Assembly: GCA_046497075.1 (NCBI GenBank)
Contig: JAWOGF010000017.1
Span: forward strand, 1-15,169
Length of the DNA stretch: 15,169 nucleotides
Origin: Saliniplasma sp046497075
Lineage (GTDB): Archaea > Thermoplasmatota > Thermoplasmata > Halarchaeoplasmatales > Halarchaeoplasmataceae
Reading direction: 5' to 3'
Of the stretch, positions 1 to 6,466 are shown piece after piece. The first letter of the stretch is position 1. Each line of letters starts with the position of its first letter. The notes beneath the pieces were generated by a model. That model saw nothing but the letters and a program-made list of their open reading frames with translations. It searched no databases and was not told where the DNA came from. The translations under genes and the position numbers were made by a program.

Positions 1-107
1 AGTCAGGCCAATATGGTAATTTTGAATATAATTGGATTACATTATTTGTAGGTATATCCATCGGTATATCTATCATGTTATTGATCTCCCTGTTTAGCAA
101 ACTCTAA
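1..107 (+). CDS. C-terminal end of a membrane-anchored protein (partial)
   Basis: Only the last 34 residues are inside the window; the frame enters open at base 3 and stops at TAA 105-107. The tail starts with a short polar stretch (SGQYGNFEYNW) and then has about 20 hydrophobic residues rich in Ile, Leu and Gly, ending SLFSKL. This is typical of a C-terminal transmembrane anchor on an archaeal surface or secreted protein. The missing N-terminal part would decide the function. It converges on the minus-strand HEAT gene, with a 208-base gap holding a hairpin and one copy of a dispersed repeat. The frame and stop are directly visible; the anchor role is inferred. Confidence 0.5.
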   Translation, partial: SGQYGNFEYNWITLFVGISIGISIMLLISLFSKL

Positions 108-146
108 GAAAATCTTGTTCCATTACTGGGCTCTTGCCTACAAGGA

Positions 147-172
147 TAGAAAGAGATGCATCTCTCTTTCTA
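147..172. terminator. hairpin between convergent genes (possible bidirectional terminator)
   Basis: Bases 152-165 are a perfect 14-base palindrome (AGAGATGCATCTCT). The pairing continues outward to 147 and 172 with a two-base bulge on the right arm. It lies between the end of the partial membrane protein (107) and the end of the minus-strand HEAT gene (316). No long T run follows on either strand, so a terminator role is only suggested by position. Confidence 0.3.
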
Positions 173-228
173 AACTGGCTCTAAATGCTAAACGAAAACC
201 ATTAATAGCACGCTTCCACTATAATTTT

Positions 229-270
229 CTGACGATTTCGAAATATTCTGTCAAACTGCTAATATCACTA
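229..270 (+). repeat. dispersed imperfect repeat, copy 1
   Basis: This 42-base stretch matches 5612-5653 in the same orientation at 36 of 42 positions, with weaker similarity continuing about 15 bases further. The shared core includes TATTCTGTCAAAC and TATCACTA. Both copies are intergenic. It may be a relic of a mobile element or a dispersed repeat; no terminal repeats or target duplications could be defined. Confidence 0.55.
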
Positions 271-315
271 ACTCCTGACAAGCTCCATGAAGACAGGTAA
301 AAAAGATAAAACAGA

Positions 316-1443
316 TCAATCATGAAGAGCTTTTTTACAAGCTTTTAGAACCCTCTTTGAAGTCTCTCTTTGTATTATCGTGTTCAACACCTCGTTCACC
401 CTCCTGTCTTCGAACTGCGATAGAGCTTCGATGGCTCTGATACGTATTTTTTCATTCTCGTGTGATGAGGCTACTCCCGTCAACGCTTCTACCACCGCTC
501 TACTTTCAAAGTTGCTCAAAACCCAGGCGGCGTTTTTCCTGCGCCATCTATTTTCATCTGTAAGAGTGATATTTATTAACCTTTTTTCGGCATCAGGACT
601 ATCTATACGGGCTAAAGCTTCTGACGCATGCCAGCTCAACTTCTCGTCCGTCAGGGCCGTTTTTATCAGGATATCTATAGCTTTCTCATCACCGATCTTC
701 CCCAATGATAAGATGGCATGCTGCCTCATCTGCCTAGTTTCATCCTTTCTCATCAGCTCTATCAACTTATCTGAAGTTTTTTTCACACCTAATTCACCCA
801 GAACCCAGGCTGCATGCCTCTTCACTCTATCATCCTCATGTTCTAAAGATTCGATAAGAGCATCTATAGCTTTCTGGTCTGCTATCTGACCCAGGGCGAC
901 GGTAGTAGCCCATCGGACGTCTGAATTATCATCTTCAAGTTTCCCGATGAGCGCATCAACGGCAGCCTCCGTCCCGACCTCACCTAAGGCCTCTATGATC
1001 CTCTGTCTGACCTTCGCATCCGGGTCGTTGATGAAATCGAGCAGATCTTTAACTGATGAACCCGGTGATAGTTCTTTCAAAGCTAACGCGGCACGTCTTC
1101 TCACCGTATCCGTATCATCCTTCAATCGTTCGATCAGTTCTTCAGCAGCCCTTTCAAACCCTACTATGCCCAATATCCAAGCGGCATTACTCCTGATCTC
1201 TTCTGATGATGAACTCAAGGCATCTACCAATCTTTTAAATGCAACATCAGAGTCGATCTTTTTGAGTGTATTCGCAGCATGTCTCCTTACACGATCATCC
1301 GGGTCTTTCAAAGCCACGTCTACTATCTTTTCCGCACTCTCTTCAGCATATAGATTACCCAGTTGAACGATAGCGTTTTTTCTGATAGAACTGTTTGAAT
1401 CTTCTATAAGGTTCATCAGCATATCGATTTCGTTTTCAGCCAA
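316..1443 (-). CDS. HEAT-repeat (PBS-lyase-like) protein
   Basis: The 375-residue protein is made almost entirely of about eleven helical repeats of about 31 residues. Recurring signatures are D..VRRHAA..L, AIDALI..L, AAWVLGELG and WHASEALARI. This is the PBS-lyase HEAT-like repeat common in archaea. Such proteins form a curved solenoid used for protein binding, with no catalytic residues of their own. There is no signal peptide or membrane segment, so it is cytoplasmic. The start is a TTG at 1441-1443, supported by GGTGGT a few bases upstream and by repeats beginning directly afterwards; the first internal ATG would remove part of repeat 1. A TATA-like CCTTTTTAAA (1476-1485, read on the minus strand) sits about 35 bases upstream. 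It is divergent from the transporter gene. The partner cannot be told from sequence. Confidence 0.88.
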   Translation of the reverse strand: MAENEIDMLMNLIEDSNSSIRKNAIVQLGNLYAEESAEKIVDVALKDPDDRVRRHAANTLKKIDSDVAFKRLVDALSSSSEEIRSNAAWILGIVGFERAAEELIERLKDDTDTVRRRAALALKELSPGSSVKDLLDFINDPDAKVRQRIIEALGEVGTEAAVDALIGKLEDDNSDVRWATTVALGQIADQKAIDALIESLEHEDDRVKRHAAWVLGELGVKKTSDKLIELMRKDETRQMRQHAILSLGKIGDEKAIDILIKTALTDEKLSWHASEALARIDSPDAEKRLINITLTDENRWRRKNAAWVLSNFESRAVVEALTGVASSHENEKIRIRAIEALSQFEDRRVNEVLNTIIQRETSKRVLKACKKALHD

Positions 1444-1475
1444 AGGACCACCCGTGAATTATAATTGAGGACAAG

Positions 1476-1485
1476 CCTTTTTAAA
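1476..1485 (-). promoter_or_regulatory. TATA-like box of the HEAT-repeat gene
   Basis: On the minus strand this reads TTTAAAAAGG. It ends 33 bases before the TTG start, at the spacing expected for an archaeal TATA box with a leader of about 10 bases. Confidence 0.45.
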
Positions 1486-1518
1486 CGGAAGGCGTGTCTT
1501 CAATCTATGTGTGAAAAG

Positions 1519-1543
1519 CGAAACTTTGATTTAAATAGTTTCG
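1519..1543. promoter_or_regulatory. inverted repeat around a TATA-like box
   Basis: CGAAAC (1519-1524) and GTTTCG (1538-1543) are perfect 6-base arms separated by 13 bases that contain TTTAAATA (1530-1537). About 16 bases after the box is an ATG (1553) with an 8-codon frame ending in TAA. The site could be a regulated promoter for a short leader transcript of the transporter gene, or chance in A/T-rich DNA. Confidence 0.25.
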
Positions 1544-1642
1544 TCTTGCACTATGATTACATCATCGTTTGAACTCTAATAAAGCTTTCTTAGATCTTTT
1601 AACACCAAATAAAATAAAAATAATCGGCAAACGACCAAAACG

Positions 1643-1670
1643 ACGGGAAAATTATAAATAAGATTCCCGT
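1643..1670. promoter_or_regulatory. promoter of the DASS transporter with flanking inverted repeat
   Basis: TTATAAATA at 1652-1660 is a good archaeal TATA box 37 bases before the ATG. It is enclosed by perfect 7-base inverted arms, ACGGGAA (1643-1649) and TTCCCGT (1664-1670). A dimeric regulator bound there would cover the TATA box and block TBP/TFB, the usual archaeal repression mode. The arms and box are seen; operator function is inferred. Confidence 0.5.
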
Positions 1671-1696
1671 AACCTGCCCAGACGATAGGTGCCTAT

Positions 1697-3112
1697 ATGA
1701 CAGGTAATGAGGATGAAAAAACCCTAGCCAAATTCATAGAACCGTATGAATTGCAGATATATATCTTCCTTATCGGGCTAGCACTTTTAGTAGCTATCTA
1801 TACCTTACCCATCCCTGTTATCGAAGAGCTATCCAGTGATAAAAGAGCCGCTATGGGTATCCTCTTATTCGCAGCAATCTTATGGATAACCGAATCCATC
1901 CCTCTTTACGCTACTTCTTTGATCATCGTTATTTCACAGGTAGTTTTGATCAGTGAAGATACACTGAGTGCTGACGAGATCCTTTCACCATTCTTTAACA
2001 CCATAATCGCACTGTTCTTGGGTGGGTTCGTTCTTGCAACGGCTTTGAGCAAGTACAACGTTGACAATAAACTCGCTAGATTGATACTCAAAAGCGTCGG
2101 TAAATCCCCCAAGATGATAATGTTCGGATTGATGTTCATCACGGCCTTCCTTTCCATGTGGATGTCGAACACGGCTACCACGGCGTTGATGATCGCCCTA
2201 GCAGTACCCATCTATACTCAGATTCCTAAAGAAGAAAAATTCTCAAAGGCGATGATCCTCGGGATTCCTTTCGCAGCCAATATCGGAGGGATGGCTACTC
2301 CCATCGGGACTCCCCCTAACGCGATAATCATAGCTGCGCTGGGCGAAAAGGGGTTCTCCCTTACTTTCTTGGACTGGATGATTATCGCTTTACCTTTGAC
2401 CGTCATAATGTTCCTATTCGCTTACTTCCTCTTGTATTACGCTTTCAAACCGACCATAAATGAACTAGATATCGATCTGGGAGATAAAACAACTAAGGGA
2501 TTCTCCAGAAAACAGATGTTCGTGTTGATTGTATTTATAATAACCGTTGTTCTGTGGTTGGGTTCATCATTCGAATTGGTAGAGTCTTTATTCCAATCTG
2601 CCGGTATAATAGCTCTGATACCAGCGGTTGTCTTTTTCGGTTCCGGATTGTTAGGTAAGAAGGATCTATCTGAGCTCAATTGGAACGTACTTCTGTTGAT
2701 GGGCGGAGGTATGTCTCTAGGTAACGCTATAGGTGCTACGGGTCTAGCCAATTGGATAGTATCTCTGATAGAACAATATCCTATGAGTATGATAATGGTT
2801 GTACTGGTGTTCTCCGCTTTAGCTATCATCCTTTCCACATTCATGAGCAATACTGCTACTGCGTCTCTCATGGCACCTATAATGCTAGTTATAGGCATGG
2901 ACCTCGGTTCTGCCATTTCTGTCATGGCATCTATCGCCTTAGCATGTTCAATGGCAATGGCACTGCCGGTAAGCACACCACCGAACGCTATAGCCTACGG
3001 TACCGAGATGATCAATATCAAAGATATGATAAAATACGGAGCTTTGATCAGCATCGTTGGTGTCATCCTGCTGACGTTACTCTTCGGAATTTTCATGGTC
3101 AATTTATTCTGA
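1697..3112 (+). CDS. DASS-family (SLC13/CitT-type) carboxylate:Na+ symporter
   Basis: The 471-residue integral membrane protein has the internally duplicated layout of the divalent anion:sodium symporter family. The two Ser-Asn-Thr motifs are at about residues 157-159 (MSNTATTA) and 384-386 (MSNTATAS). Each is followed by a TPPNA motif, at about 205-209 and 427-431. In this family these pairs build the two Na+ sites and the carboxylate-binding tips. Length matches family members (about 450-500). Likely substrates are dicarboxylates such as succinate, malate or citrate; sulfate or phosphate cannot be excluded. The start is ATG 1697, preceded by AGGTG about 7 bases upstream. The N-terminus (residues 1-17) is a short acidic cytoplasmic segment. 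It has its own promoter with a flanking inverted repeat, which suggests control by substrate supply. Confidence 0.92.
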   Translation: MTGNEDEKTLAKFIEPYELQIYIFLIGLALLVAIYTLPIPVIEELSSDKRAAMGILLFAAILWITESIPLYATSLIIVISQVVLISEDTLSADEILSPFFNTIIALFLGGFVLATALSKYNVDNKLARLILKSVGKSPKMIMFGLMFITAFLSMWMSNTATTALMIALAVPIYTQIPKEEKFSKAMILGIPFAANIGGMATPIGTPPNAIIIAALGEKGFSLTFLDWMIIALPLTVIMFLFAYFLLYYAFKPTINELDIDLGDKTTKGFSRKQMFVLIVFIITVVLWLGSSFELVESLFQSAGIIALIPAVVFFGSGLLGKKDLSELNWNVLLLMGGGMSLGNAIGATGLANWIVSLIEQYPMSMIMVVLVFSALAIILSTFMSNTATASLMAPIMLVIGMDLGSAISVMASIALACSMAMALPVSTPPNAIAYGTEMINIKDMIKYGALISIVGVILLTLLFGIFMVNLF

Positions 3113-3122
3113 ACCGTTGAGT

Positions 3123-3133
3123 AAAATTTAAAC
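3123..3133 (+). promoter_or_regulatory. TATA-like box of the AhpD-like/GAF gene pair
   Basis: AAAATTTAAAC lies 24-34 bases before the ATG at 3157, so transcription probably starts at or just before the start codon. It falls 10 bases after the transporter stop, suggesting separate transcription. Confidence 0.45.
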
Positions 3134-3156
3134 TTGGTTTAACGTTATGGGAAAGT

Positions 3157-3486
3157 ATGCAAGATTTCGAAGAAGAAAGAGAAAGGTTGAACGAACTTGT
3201 ACTAGAAGAGGGAACTTTGGAGATAAAGAGATTTTTCAACTTGGATACTAAAGTTTACGAAGAAGGAGCGTTATCGAAGAAAACCAAAGAGTTGATCGGT
3301 CTGATCTCTTCACTTGTACTTCGCTGCGACGACTGTATCGAATACCACCTGAATAGGTGTTACGAGGAGGACGTGAGCGACGAGGAAATCCAGGAAGCTT
3401 TATCTATCGGTTTGGTTGTAGGGGGGTCTATCACGATACCACATCTCAGGAAAGCCGTGGATAAATGGATCGAGTTACATGATTGA
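3157..3486 (+). CDS. carboxymuconolactone decarboxylase family (AhpD-like) protein
   Basis: This 109-residue, all-helical protein carries the AhpD-type signature around residues 57-64: CDDCIEYHL, that is C57-x-x-C60-x-x-x-H64. In AhpD-like proteins the two cysteines and the nearby histidine form a redox-active site that reduces peroxiredoxin-type partners or peroxides. Presence of both cysteines argues for such a redox role rather than the true decarboxylase. The region after about 80 (ALSIGLVVGGS) fits the conserved glycine-rich helix of the family. The length is close to that of small single-domain members. The ATG has no strong ribosome binding site, in line with a near-leaderless transcript. 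The GAF/fRMsr gene follows after 19 bases with a good ribosome binding site, so the two are probably co-transcribed. The exact substrate is unknown. Confidence 0.85.
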   Translation: MQDFEEERERLNELVLEEGTLEIKRFFNLDTKVYEEGALSKKTKELIGLISSLVLRCDDCIEYHLNRCYEEDVSDEEIQEALSIGLVVGGSITIPHLRKAVDKWIELHD

Positions 3487-3505
3487 TCAATAAGGTGATG
3501 AAAAC

Positions 3506-3952
3506 ATGGATAGTGCTAACATATTGGAGAAGGTCGAAAAGGTTTTAAAAAGGGATATCGGGAAAGACCAAAAATTGAAAGATATATGTGGATTACTCGT
3601 AGACGATGTAGAACATTACGACTGGGTCGGGTTCTATCTAGTGAAAGAGGGTCGATTGGTTTTAGGTCCTTACGTCGGTGAACCTACGGAACATACTGAC
3701 ATATATTTCGGTGAGGGGATATGTGGTCAAGCGGCTTCTAGAGAGGAGAGTTTCACAGTCCAGGACGTTTCCGATGAGGATAATTATCTATCATGCAGTC
3801 CCAAAGTGAAATCCGAGATAGTGGTACCGATATTCAAAGACGGTGAAGTGGTTGGAGAACTGGATATCGATTCTCACGAAGAGTCACCGTTTACCGATGA
3901 AGATGAAAAACTGCTAGAAGAGATATGCGAAGAGGTAGCCGAGATACTGTAG
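3506..3952 (+). CDS. GAF-domain protein of the free methionine-(R)-sulfoxide reductase family
   Basis: The 148-residue protein is a single GAF domain resembling fRMsr (YebR type). Matching landmarks are DWVGFYLV (39-46), LVLGP (51-55), GEGICG (69-74), SEIVVPI (103-109) and ELDIDS (118-123). fRMsr enzymes reduce free methionine-R-sulfoxide with a thiol relay. C73 and C97 here have the same 24-residue spacing as the two downstream cysteines of the E. coli enzyme, including the catalytic one. The third, most N-terminal cysteine of the relay is replaced by His63 (sequence EHTDI). The enzyme may therefore use a two-cysteine mechanism, or the domain may only bind a ligand. It is cytoplasmic and strongly acidic. 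The ATG is preceded by AAGGTGATG about 8 bases upstream. It follows the AhpD-like gene, fitting a role in oxidative-damage repair. Confidence 0.8.
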   Translation: MDSANILEKVEKVLKRDIGKDQKLKDICGLLVDDVEHYDWVGFYLVKEGRLVLGPYVGEPTEHTDIYFGEGICGQAASREESFTVQDVSDEDNYLSCSPKVKSEIVVPIFKDGEVVGELDIDSHEESPFTDEDEKLLEEICEEVAEIL

Positions 3953-4020
3953 TTGTAGTTTTAGTTGCGGTTGGTGTTGGTCTTGAATGTAGTTAGCACT
4001 TAAGTTATTAGTTGGGTATC

Positions 4021-4671
4021 ATGTACGATGAAGAAAAGGTCCGAGAATTGAAATCCGATTATAGTGATATTCGTGAAGATATAGAGGCTAGGTTGAAGGA
4101 GTTTGAAGAGGTATGGGGTAAAGGGGATGATAGATTATTCCGGGAGCTGTGCTTCTGCATATTCACTCCCCAATCTAAAGCTAGAGTATGCTGGGATACG
4201 GTCAAGGAACTGAACGGTAGGGATCAACTGCTGTCGGCCGAAGAAGAAGAGATCGCCGACGAGATCAAAAAGGTGAGGTTCAGATTCAACAAGGCCGGTT
4301 ATCTAGTGGAGGCCCGTGAGAAGTTCGCTGGAGATGAATGCATTTCACTGAAAGAGAAAATAGATTCCTTTTCGGACCAGAAAAGGGCTAGGGAATGGAT
4401 CTTTGATAACGTTAAAGGTCTTGGTTTAAAAGAGGCGAGTCATTTTCTCCGAAATATCGGTAAAGGTGATGAACTAGCTATACTCGATAGGCACATATTG
4501 AAGAATCTCGACGAGATGGGTGTTATCGAAAGTGTTCCTAAAACTTTGACGAATAAGAGATATTTAGAGATCGAAGAGAAGATGAAAAGGTTTTCTAAAG
4601 AGATAGATATACCACTAGATCACCTTGACTTAGTCCTCTGGTACAGGGAAACCGGAGAGATATTCAAATGA
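4021..4671 (+). CDS. ogg: N-glycosylase/DNA lyase, archaeal Ogg2 type
   Basis: The protein is a 216-residue member of the helix-hairpin-helix DNA glycosylase superfamily, Ogg2 subgroup. It excises 8-oxoguanine opposite C and cuts the AP site by its lyase activity. Counted from ATG 4021, the hairpin GLGLKEASHFLRNIG has the catalytic lysine at about 137. The catalytic aspartate is at about 156 in AILDRHIL. The C-terminal LVLWYRETGEIFK fits the short Ogg2 tail that ends in lysine. There is no 4Fe-4S cluster loop, unlike endonuclease III. A TTG three codons upstream (4012) is an alternative start; ATG 4021 is preferred because Ogg2 proteins begin near here. It is 68 bases after the GAF gene and overlaps the 3' end of the convergent nitroreductase gene by 8 bases. 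Confidence 0.9.
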   Translation: MYDEEKVRELKSDYSDIREDIEARLKEFEEVWGKGDDRLFRELCFCIFTPQSKARVCWDTVKELNGRDQLLSAEEEEIADEIKKVRFRFNKAGYLVEAREKFAGDECISLKEKIDSFSDQKRAREWIFDNVKGLGLKEASHFLRNIGKGDELAILDRHILKNLDEMGVIESVPKTLTNKRYLEIEEKMKRFSKEIDIPLDHLDLVLWYRETGEIFK

Positions 4672-5503
4672 TGTTTTTTATGAACTCCTCTGCAGGTTTT
4701 CTCGAAGGTGTTTTCGGAATGTTAGCAGGATATCCTAGTGGAGTCACCGTTGCGACGAAATGATCTTTATCGATCCCGAGTCTTTCCTTGACATCGTCCC
4801 TATCCATGGCGGCTATCCAGCATGTTCCCAAACCATGAGACCAGGCAGTGAGCATGAAGTGGTATGCGGCTATATCACCGTCTTGTTCCGGAGCCCCTGT
4901 TTTTTCTGAATCCACACAGATAGCCACCGCCATGGGTGCTTCTGCTATAGGTCCGCTGTTCGGAGCCCTTCTATCAGCCATGAATTCGATAGTATCTCTG
5001 TCTTTGATCGGGATGAAATAGTATGATTGTGAATTCCTAGAAGTGGGTGCGTACCTGCACGTTTCGAAAATATCTTCTAAAACTTCTTCCGGGACTTCTT
5101 TATCTGTATAATCTCTTACACTTCTTCTGCCTTCAAGAAGTTCTATCCCATCTAAGTATGGTTCCAGCGGATGGAGGAAGGTTTGGAACTCGATAGTCCG
5201 ACCCTCTACGTCTTCGGCGAAGAAGTTGTAGATGTTGTACGACTCCCTTTCTATCGGTTCAGATTCCGCCCTTCCTTCGAAGGTCTCGTACATCTCGTCA
5301 ACCTGTTCTTTAGTTCTATAAAAGAACGTGATCACACCATCTGTATCAGATTCATCTGCTTCACAAAAACCTAAAAGCATATTCCCGTGCTTCAATATGA
5401 TACATTGGCCCTGATCTACCCATTCCTCCATGCCTATATCGGTCATATAGAAATCCTTTATCTTCTCCAAATCTTCCGTTTTCATGAAATGAATCCCTGA
5501 CAT
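4664..5503 (-). CDS. VOC (glyoxalase-like) domain fused to a nitroreductase
   Basis: Two domains are visible in 279 residues. Residues 1-110 look like a vicinal-oxygen-chelate domain (IHFMKTEDLEKIKDFY at the start, DVEGRTIEFQ near 98-107). Residues 119-279 are an FMN-dependent nitroreductase: RRSVRDYTDKEVP (126-138), APTSRNSQ (152-159), a GLGTCW segment (224-229) and TPLGYPA (254-260). Nitroreductases reduce quinones, nitro groups or flavins with NAD(P)H. VOC domains bind metals or small molecules; here the usual metal-binding His/Glu set is not obvious, so this one may be a ligand-binding module. The start at 5503 is chosen because the VOC motif begins at residue 4. A TATA-like box lies at 5531-5540. 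The fusion order, VOC first, is unusual; substrate unknown. Confidence 0.85.
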   Translation of the reverse strand: MSGIHFMKTEDLEKIKDFYMTDIGMEEWVDQGQCIILKHGNMLLGFCEADESDTDGVITFFYRTKEQVDEMYETFEGRAESEPIERESYNIYNFFAEDVEGRTIEFQTFLHPLEPYLDGIELLEGRRSVRDYTDKEVPEEVLEDIFETCRYAPTSRNSQSYYFIPIKDRDTIEFMADRRAPNSGPIAEAPMAVAICVDSEKTGAPEQDGDIAAYHFMLTAWSHGLGTCWIAAMDRDDVKERLGIDKDHFVATVTPLGYPANIPKTPSRKPAEEFIKNII

Positions 5504-5530
5504 ATTACCCAGTCAAACATATATCTTATG

Positions 5531-5540
5531 TATTATAATT
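5531..5540 (-). promoter_or_regulatory. TATA-like box of the VOC-nitroreductase gene
   Basis: On the minus strand this reads AATTATAATA, 28-37 bases upstream of the ATG at 5503, the standard archaeal spacing. Confidence 0.45.
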
Positions 5541-5611
5541 ATTTTGCTTTCTGAGTTTGTCAACTTGTGATCTTGGGACTTTTGAATGGTTTTTGACCTG
5601 ATACTAAGTCT

Positions 5612-5653
5612 CTGACGGATTCGAACTATTCTGTCAAACCGCCAGTATCACTA
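5612..5653 (+). repeat. dispersed imperfect repeat, copy 2
   Basis: Second copy of the 42-base repeat at 229-270 (36 of 42 identical, same orientation). It lies in the divergent promoter region between the nitroreductase and the zinc-ribbon membrane protein. Similarity fades after about 5668. Confidence 0.55.
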
Positions 5654-5680
5654 AATCCCTAACAGACTCTTTAGAGCGGA

Positions 5681-5689
5681 AATTATATG
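5681..5689 (+). promoter_or_regulatory. TATA-like box of the zinc-ribbon membrane protein gene
   Basis: AATTATATG lies 36-44 bases before the preferred ATG at 5725, consistent with an archaeal promoter and a short leader carrying GAGTGAG. Confidence 0.35.
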
Positions 5690-5724
5690 TAACGTATTTC
5701 CATATCAGTTCGAGAGTGAGCAAT

Positions 5725-6093
5725 ATGGGCCTGTGGAATCTATTTAAAGGGTACGTCTTCTTTAAATTGGTGGGTTTAGGAGCTGTTTTGATTTTTTTTG
5801 GTGTATTTATGGCGATTATGGCGATCCTAGAAGTTTCTTATTTCCTTTTGGGTTGCGGTATCATACTTCTTTTAATAGGAACCGGGGTAGCATTTATCGC
5901 CAGGGGTATCTGGAAAGATGAAAACGAAGAGCCTTCTGATTATTTCGGTAAACGGTATTATAGGGATCGTAAACCGAAAGAATGCATGAGATGTGGGGCT
6001 GAGGAGATGATGGTCGACTTCGACGGGCACGGTAAGTGTGAGAGTTGTGGTCACGAAACCGACGAGTATTACGAAGAAGCTGGGTACGAGTGA
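5725..6093 (+). CDS. small membrane protein with C-terminal zinc ribbon
   Basis: From ATG 5725 the protein has 122 residues; an in-frame GTG at 5716 would add three. GAGTGAG just upstream favours the ATG. Two hydrophobic segments (about 11-35 and 38-60) form a helical hairpin. Then comes a charged linker (KDENEEPSDYFGKRYYRDRK). A zinc ribbon follows with CMRC at 87-90 and CESC at 105-108, and the tail is acidic. The ribbon is probably cytoplasmic. I do not recognise a named family. Archaeal proteins of this layout are usually unassigned, and the ribbon could bind nucleic acid or a protein partner. It stands alone: divergent from the nitroreductase and separated from XPB by 388 non-coding bases. 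Confidence 0.75.
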   Translation: MGLWNLFKGYVFFKLVGLGAVLIFFGVFMAIMAILEVSYFLLGCGIILLLIGTGVAFIARGIWKDENEEPSDYFGKRYYRDRKPKECMRCGAEEMMVDFDGHGKCESCGHETDEYYEEAGYE

Positions 6094-6133
6094 ATCGGTG
6101 AACGATCTGAATATTCAACAATCATTTTTCATG

Positions 6134-6168
6134 ATCCGTAATGGATGGAGGCCTGCACCTTAACGGAT
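6134..6168. other. short inverted repeat upstream of the larger structured element
   Basis: ATCCGT (6134-6139) pairs with ACGGAT (6163-6168) around a G/C-rich loop containing GGAGGCCTGCACC. It directly precedes the nested inverted repeats at 6194-6326 and might be part of the same transcript. On its own, 6-base arms are weak evidence. Confidence 0.2.
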
Positions 6169-6193
6169 AACAGCGATTTCTGTGGGTAGGAGG

Positions 6194-6326
6194 GATGTTA
6201 AAACAGAGAGATCAGGGTGAATACGCACCTATCCACGACCAAAGTACGTCTTATATCCCTTTGAGAGTGATACGATATCAGGATATCAAAAAGATTAAGG
6301 ATAGGTGCGTATCACATATTAACATC
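6194..6326. other. nested inverted repeat, candidate structured RNA or regulatory element
   Basis: This is the main content of the 388-base gap between the zinc-ribbon gene and XPB. Outer arms GATGTTAA (6194-6201) and TTAACATC (6319-6326) are perfect complements. Inside them, ATACGCACCTATCC (6221-6234) is a perfect 14-base complement of 6299-6312, and with one bulge the pairing extends to GTG 6217-6219 and CAC 6313-6315. The 64-base loop holds a small hairpin (ATATCC 6253-6258 with GGATAT 6281-6286). It also contains GTGATACG (6267-6274), which is a perfect complement of CGTATCAC (6308-6315). That last pairing competes with the 14-base stem, so two folds are possible. No open frame of interest crosses it. 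It could be a small RNA, a 5' regulatory element of XPB-Bax1, or a degenerate mini-element with terminal repeats. No known RNA family was recognised. Confidence 0.5.
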
Positions 6327-6447
6327 ACCGATCATCGTACTAATAATTTCCCCATTTTTACTGAATGAGTCGATCTTCTTTCACGTGTGTGGGATCATAT
6401 CCCTAATTTACGAACAACCTGAATGCTGATATGCCAAAGGGCGGTAA

Positions 6448-6456
6448 GGTTTAAAG
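6448..6456 (+). promoter_or_regulatory. TATA-like box of the XPB-Bax1 operon
   Basis: GGTTTAAAG lies 26-34 bases before the XPB start codon, so the XPB mRNA should be leaderless or nearly so. Its position argues against the 6194-6326 element being part of the XPB leader, unless a second promoter lies upstream. Confidence 0.45.
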
Positions 6457-6466
6457 TGAGAAAGGA

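Noticed and set aside
115..300. 61-residue plus-strand ORF
   Set aside because: No usable ribosome binding site, TTG start, no recognisable domain, and it runs through the hairpin and the dispersed repeat.
380..1366. Plus-strand ORFs of 169 and 139 residues
   Set aside because: Antisense shadows of the HEAT-repeat gene; Ser/Phe-rich composition is typical of reversed Glu/Lys codons.
2437..2976. 179-residue minus-strand ORF
   Set aside because: Shadow of the transporter gene, whose motifs are unmistakable on the plus strand.
3951..4011. T/G-rich stretch with repeated GTTG between the GAF and glycosylase genes
   Set aside because: Possible weak terminator or leader, but there is no clean T run, hairpin or regular repeat unit.
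6194..6326. H/ACA or C/D guide RNA, or SRP RNA
   Set aside because: An ACA follows the stem, but there is no pseudouridylation pocket, no C and D boxes and no SRP helix-8 motif.
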